The position numbers and the translations under genes were made by a program. A stretch of 64,000 nucleotides of DNA from Psettodes erumei (lineage: Eukaryota; Chordata; Actinopteri; Pleuronectiformes; Psettodidae), in NCBI GenBank assembly GCA_016785225.1, contig JAFBJZ010000939.1:744001-808000 (forward strand). The letters run 5' to 3'. Below are positions 62,575-64,000 of this stretch, piece after piece (positions within the stretch are counted from its first letter, which is position 1; the number at the start of each line of letters is the position of its first letter). Under the pieces are notes generated by a model. That model worked only from the letters and a program-made list of their open reading frames with translations, searched no databases and had not been told where the DNA came from.

Positions 62575-62900
62575 AAGGTATGTGAACCCTTTGGGATGAT
62601 CTGGTTTTCTGAATTAAATGCGATCTGACCTTTATCTAATTCGTAAGTATAGTGCTGAAGCTAATAACATAAAAAGTGAACCTCTAGAAGACTGACTTGG
62701 AGTCAGTAGTTAGCAAACCTGGAGTCCATCCAGTGAAACTAATCTGGAGGTTTGGGTTGGAGTTACTTTGACTTCTAAAAACCACTCAAACATTTTGAGC
62801 TTGTCGTTCACAAGAAGCATCTGCTGTTGTGAACCATCCCTCGAAAAGGGGAGTTGATTTGCATTCAGCTGTAAAAAGTTAAAAAGTCATCCCAAAGATT
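62575..62900. mobile_element. Decayed DNA-transposon end ('gtgaaccctttgg' type)
   Basis: The stretch begins 'aaaggtatgtgaaccctttg' and continues 'gatgatctggttttctg'. This is the opening of a widespread fish repeat, and it is related to the segment at 42590. It lies in a pknox1 intron with no intact coding part; the right end is uncertain. Confidence 0.45.
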
Positions 62901-63559
62901 TGAAGTGTCCATCAGTCCGCAGTAATGACACATGACACATGAGCTGTAGATGGGGAGGATTTGGTACTGTGGCTCCTCTCCCGAGAAGTGGGCACCCAGC
63001 CAACACAGAATCCACAGTGAGGTGAAGAAGAACCTGAGAGTAACAGCTGAGGGCCTGGAGCATGGAGGTGAACATCTCTGCTCGTTAGTCAGCCACATGC
63101 AGAGCGTCCCTCCACAATGCTGAACAGAAGAACACACAGCGAGGTGTGTGGTGTAGAAAGGACACTGCTAACAGCAGATTTGGGGCTTTGCTACCTCGGG
63201 GCCTGGACAGCTCGCCATCATGGAGGGGAAATGAGTTCCCACAGGAAAGATGTCAGGGACGGTCACCCTCAACATGGAAGTCAAATCGACTGAGCCCAGA
63301 GAAGCGTTCACAGCACTGTGAAGGTTGGATGAGTCTGTTCAGTAATTACAACTGTTATTATATAGTCTAATTAGCTTCAGCACATTGTGTTTGTCTATAC
63401 TTCTGACTTAGATTCATGAACCAGATCACAATTGATCGACAAGTAACTGTATATATATGTATATATATATATATATATTGTTCCATCTGATGGTCATTGC
63501 CAAGAACAGCTGTTCTCTTGCCATTAACACGCTGAAGCTTAAGGGATTGTAATACCTAA

Positions 63560-64000
63560 GGAACTAAGTCCCAAGTAACAAAAAAAAGTATTCACCCCCT
63601 TTAATCATTGTTATGCATCATAACGATATAATTTGGCTTTTTTTCAAAACTAATTTCACAGATTTCTGTACAGTAATGTCAATACATTAGAAAAAAAATT
63701 AACGATTGCATAAGTATTCACCCCTTCAGGTCGGTACTTAGTAGATTTAGTCGACGTGGACTGTCTCTGTCAGGCTTGAACTTCTGGACAAAGCAATTTG
63801 ACTCCCATCCATTCTTCTTTATAAACCTGCTCTGCAGGGATCAGGTGTGTGCTGCCCTCTTCCAATCCAGCCACAAATGATCTGTCGGACTGAGCTCTGG
63901 GCTTTCACCATGTGATCTTTAAACCATGGCTGCTGAGCTTCCGCTGTGTGCTTCAGGTTATTGTCTTGCTGGAAAACAAGTCTTCTCCGAAGTCGCAGTT
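63560..64000 (-). mobile_element. Decayed Tc1-family transposon, cut by the window edge
   Basis: Near 63590 and 63716 are 'agtattcacccc' phrases that mark the end of a repeat family. On the minus strand the window edge reads FQQDNNLKHTAEAQQ, matching the QQDNDPKH block of Tc1-type transposases, followed by decayed sequence up to the end. The 5' part of the element continues beyond base 64000. Confidence 0.6.

Noticed and set aside
1..64000. CRISPR arrays, bacterial operons, tRNA and rRNA genes
   Set aside because: None were seen. The tandem repeats are microsatellites, coding minisatellites or transposon duplications without spacer-repeat structure, and the window is plainly vertebrate.

Overview
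This is nuclear DNA of a ray-finned (teleost) fish. The genes are split into many short exons with GT/AG borders. The introns carry CA/TG microsatellites, Tc1-type DNA transposons and an L2/CR1-type LINE. The gene order pde9a > wdr4 < ndufv3 > pknox1 matches human 21q22.3 as I know it. No species can be named from this sequence alone. Gene identities come from my own translation and remembered human proteins; no database search was run.

Layout: (1) 1-4070 has no recognisable exon; it is probably 5' flank or first intron of pde9a. (2) 4071-27926 (+) is pde9a, a cGMP-specific phosphodiesterase. It has 18 coding exons here and lacks only the first. Two of them are a tandemly duplicated, same-length, same-phase pair (22125-22199 and 22312-22386) that look like alternative exons inside the start of the catalytic domain. 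(3) 28390-30690 is a repeat-rich intergenic gap. (4) 30828-40200 (-) is a complete 11-exon wdr4, the WD40 partner of the tRNA m7G46 methyltransferase. Its introns host several decayed transposons. (5) 40201-41024 is a short head-to-head promoter gap. (6) 41025-49111 (+) is the most unusual object. Its first three exons are ndufv3-like (complex I) and its last three encode a complete mature-type F6 subunit of ATP synthase (ATP5PF/ATP5J). (7) 51331-56808 (+) is the bona fide ndufv3, with the normal C-terminal exon. (8) 57330-62090 (+) is the promoter, first non-coding exon and first four coding exons of pknox1; the homeodomain exons lie beyond the window. The last 1.4 kb is intron with decayed transposons.

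Two of the loci encode inner-membrane respiratory proteins and appear to come from a tandem duplication of ndufv3 exons 1-3. In one copy the terminal exon is replaced by F6 exons. In both copies the large exon 3 is a phase 1/1 cassette, so each gene can make a short product (about 103 or 120 aa) and a long, Ala/Glu/Pro-rich product (about 469 or 536 aa). This arrangement, the pde9a duplicated exon pair and UG-repeat splice acceptors in pde9a are the main points for follow-up.
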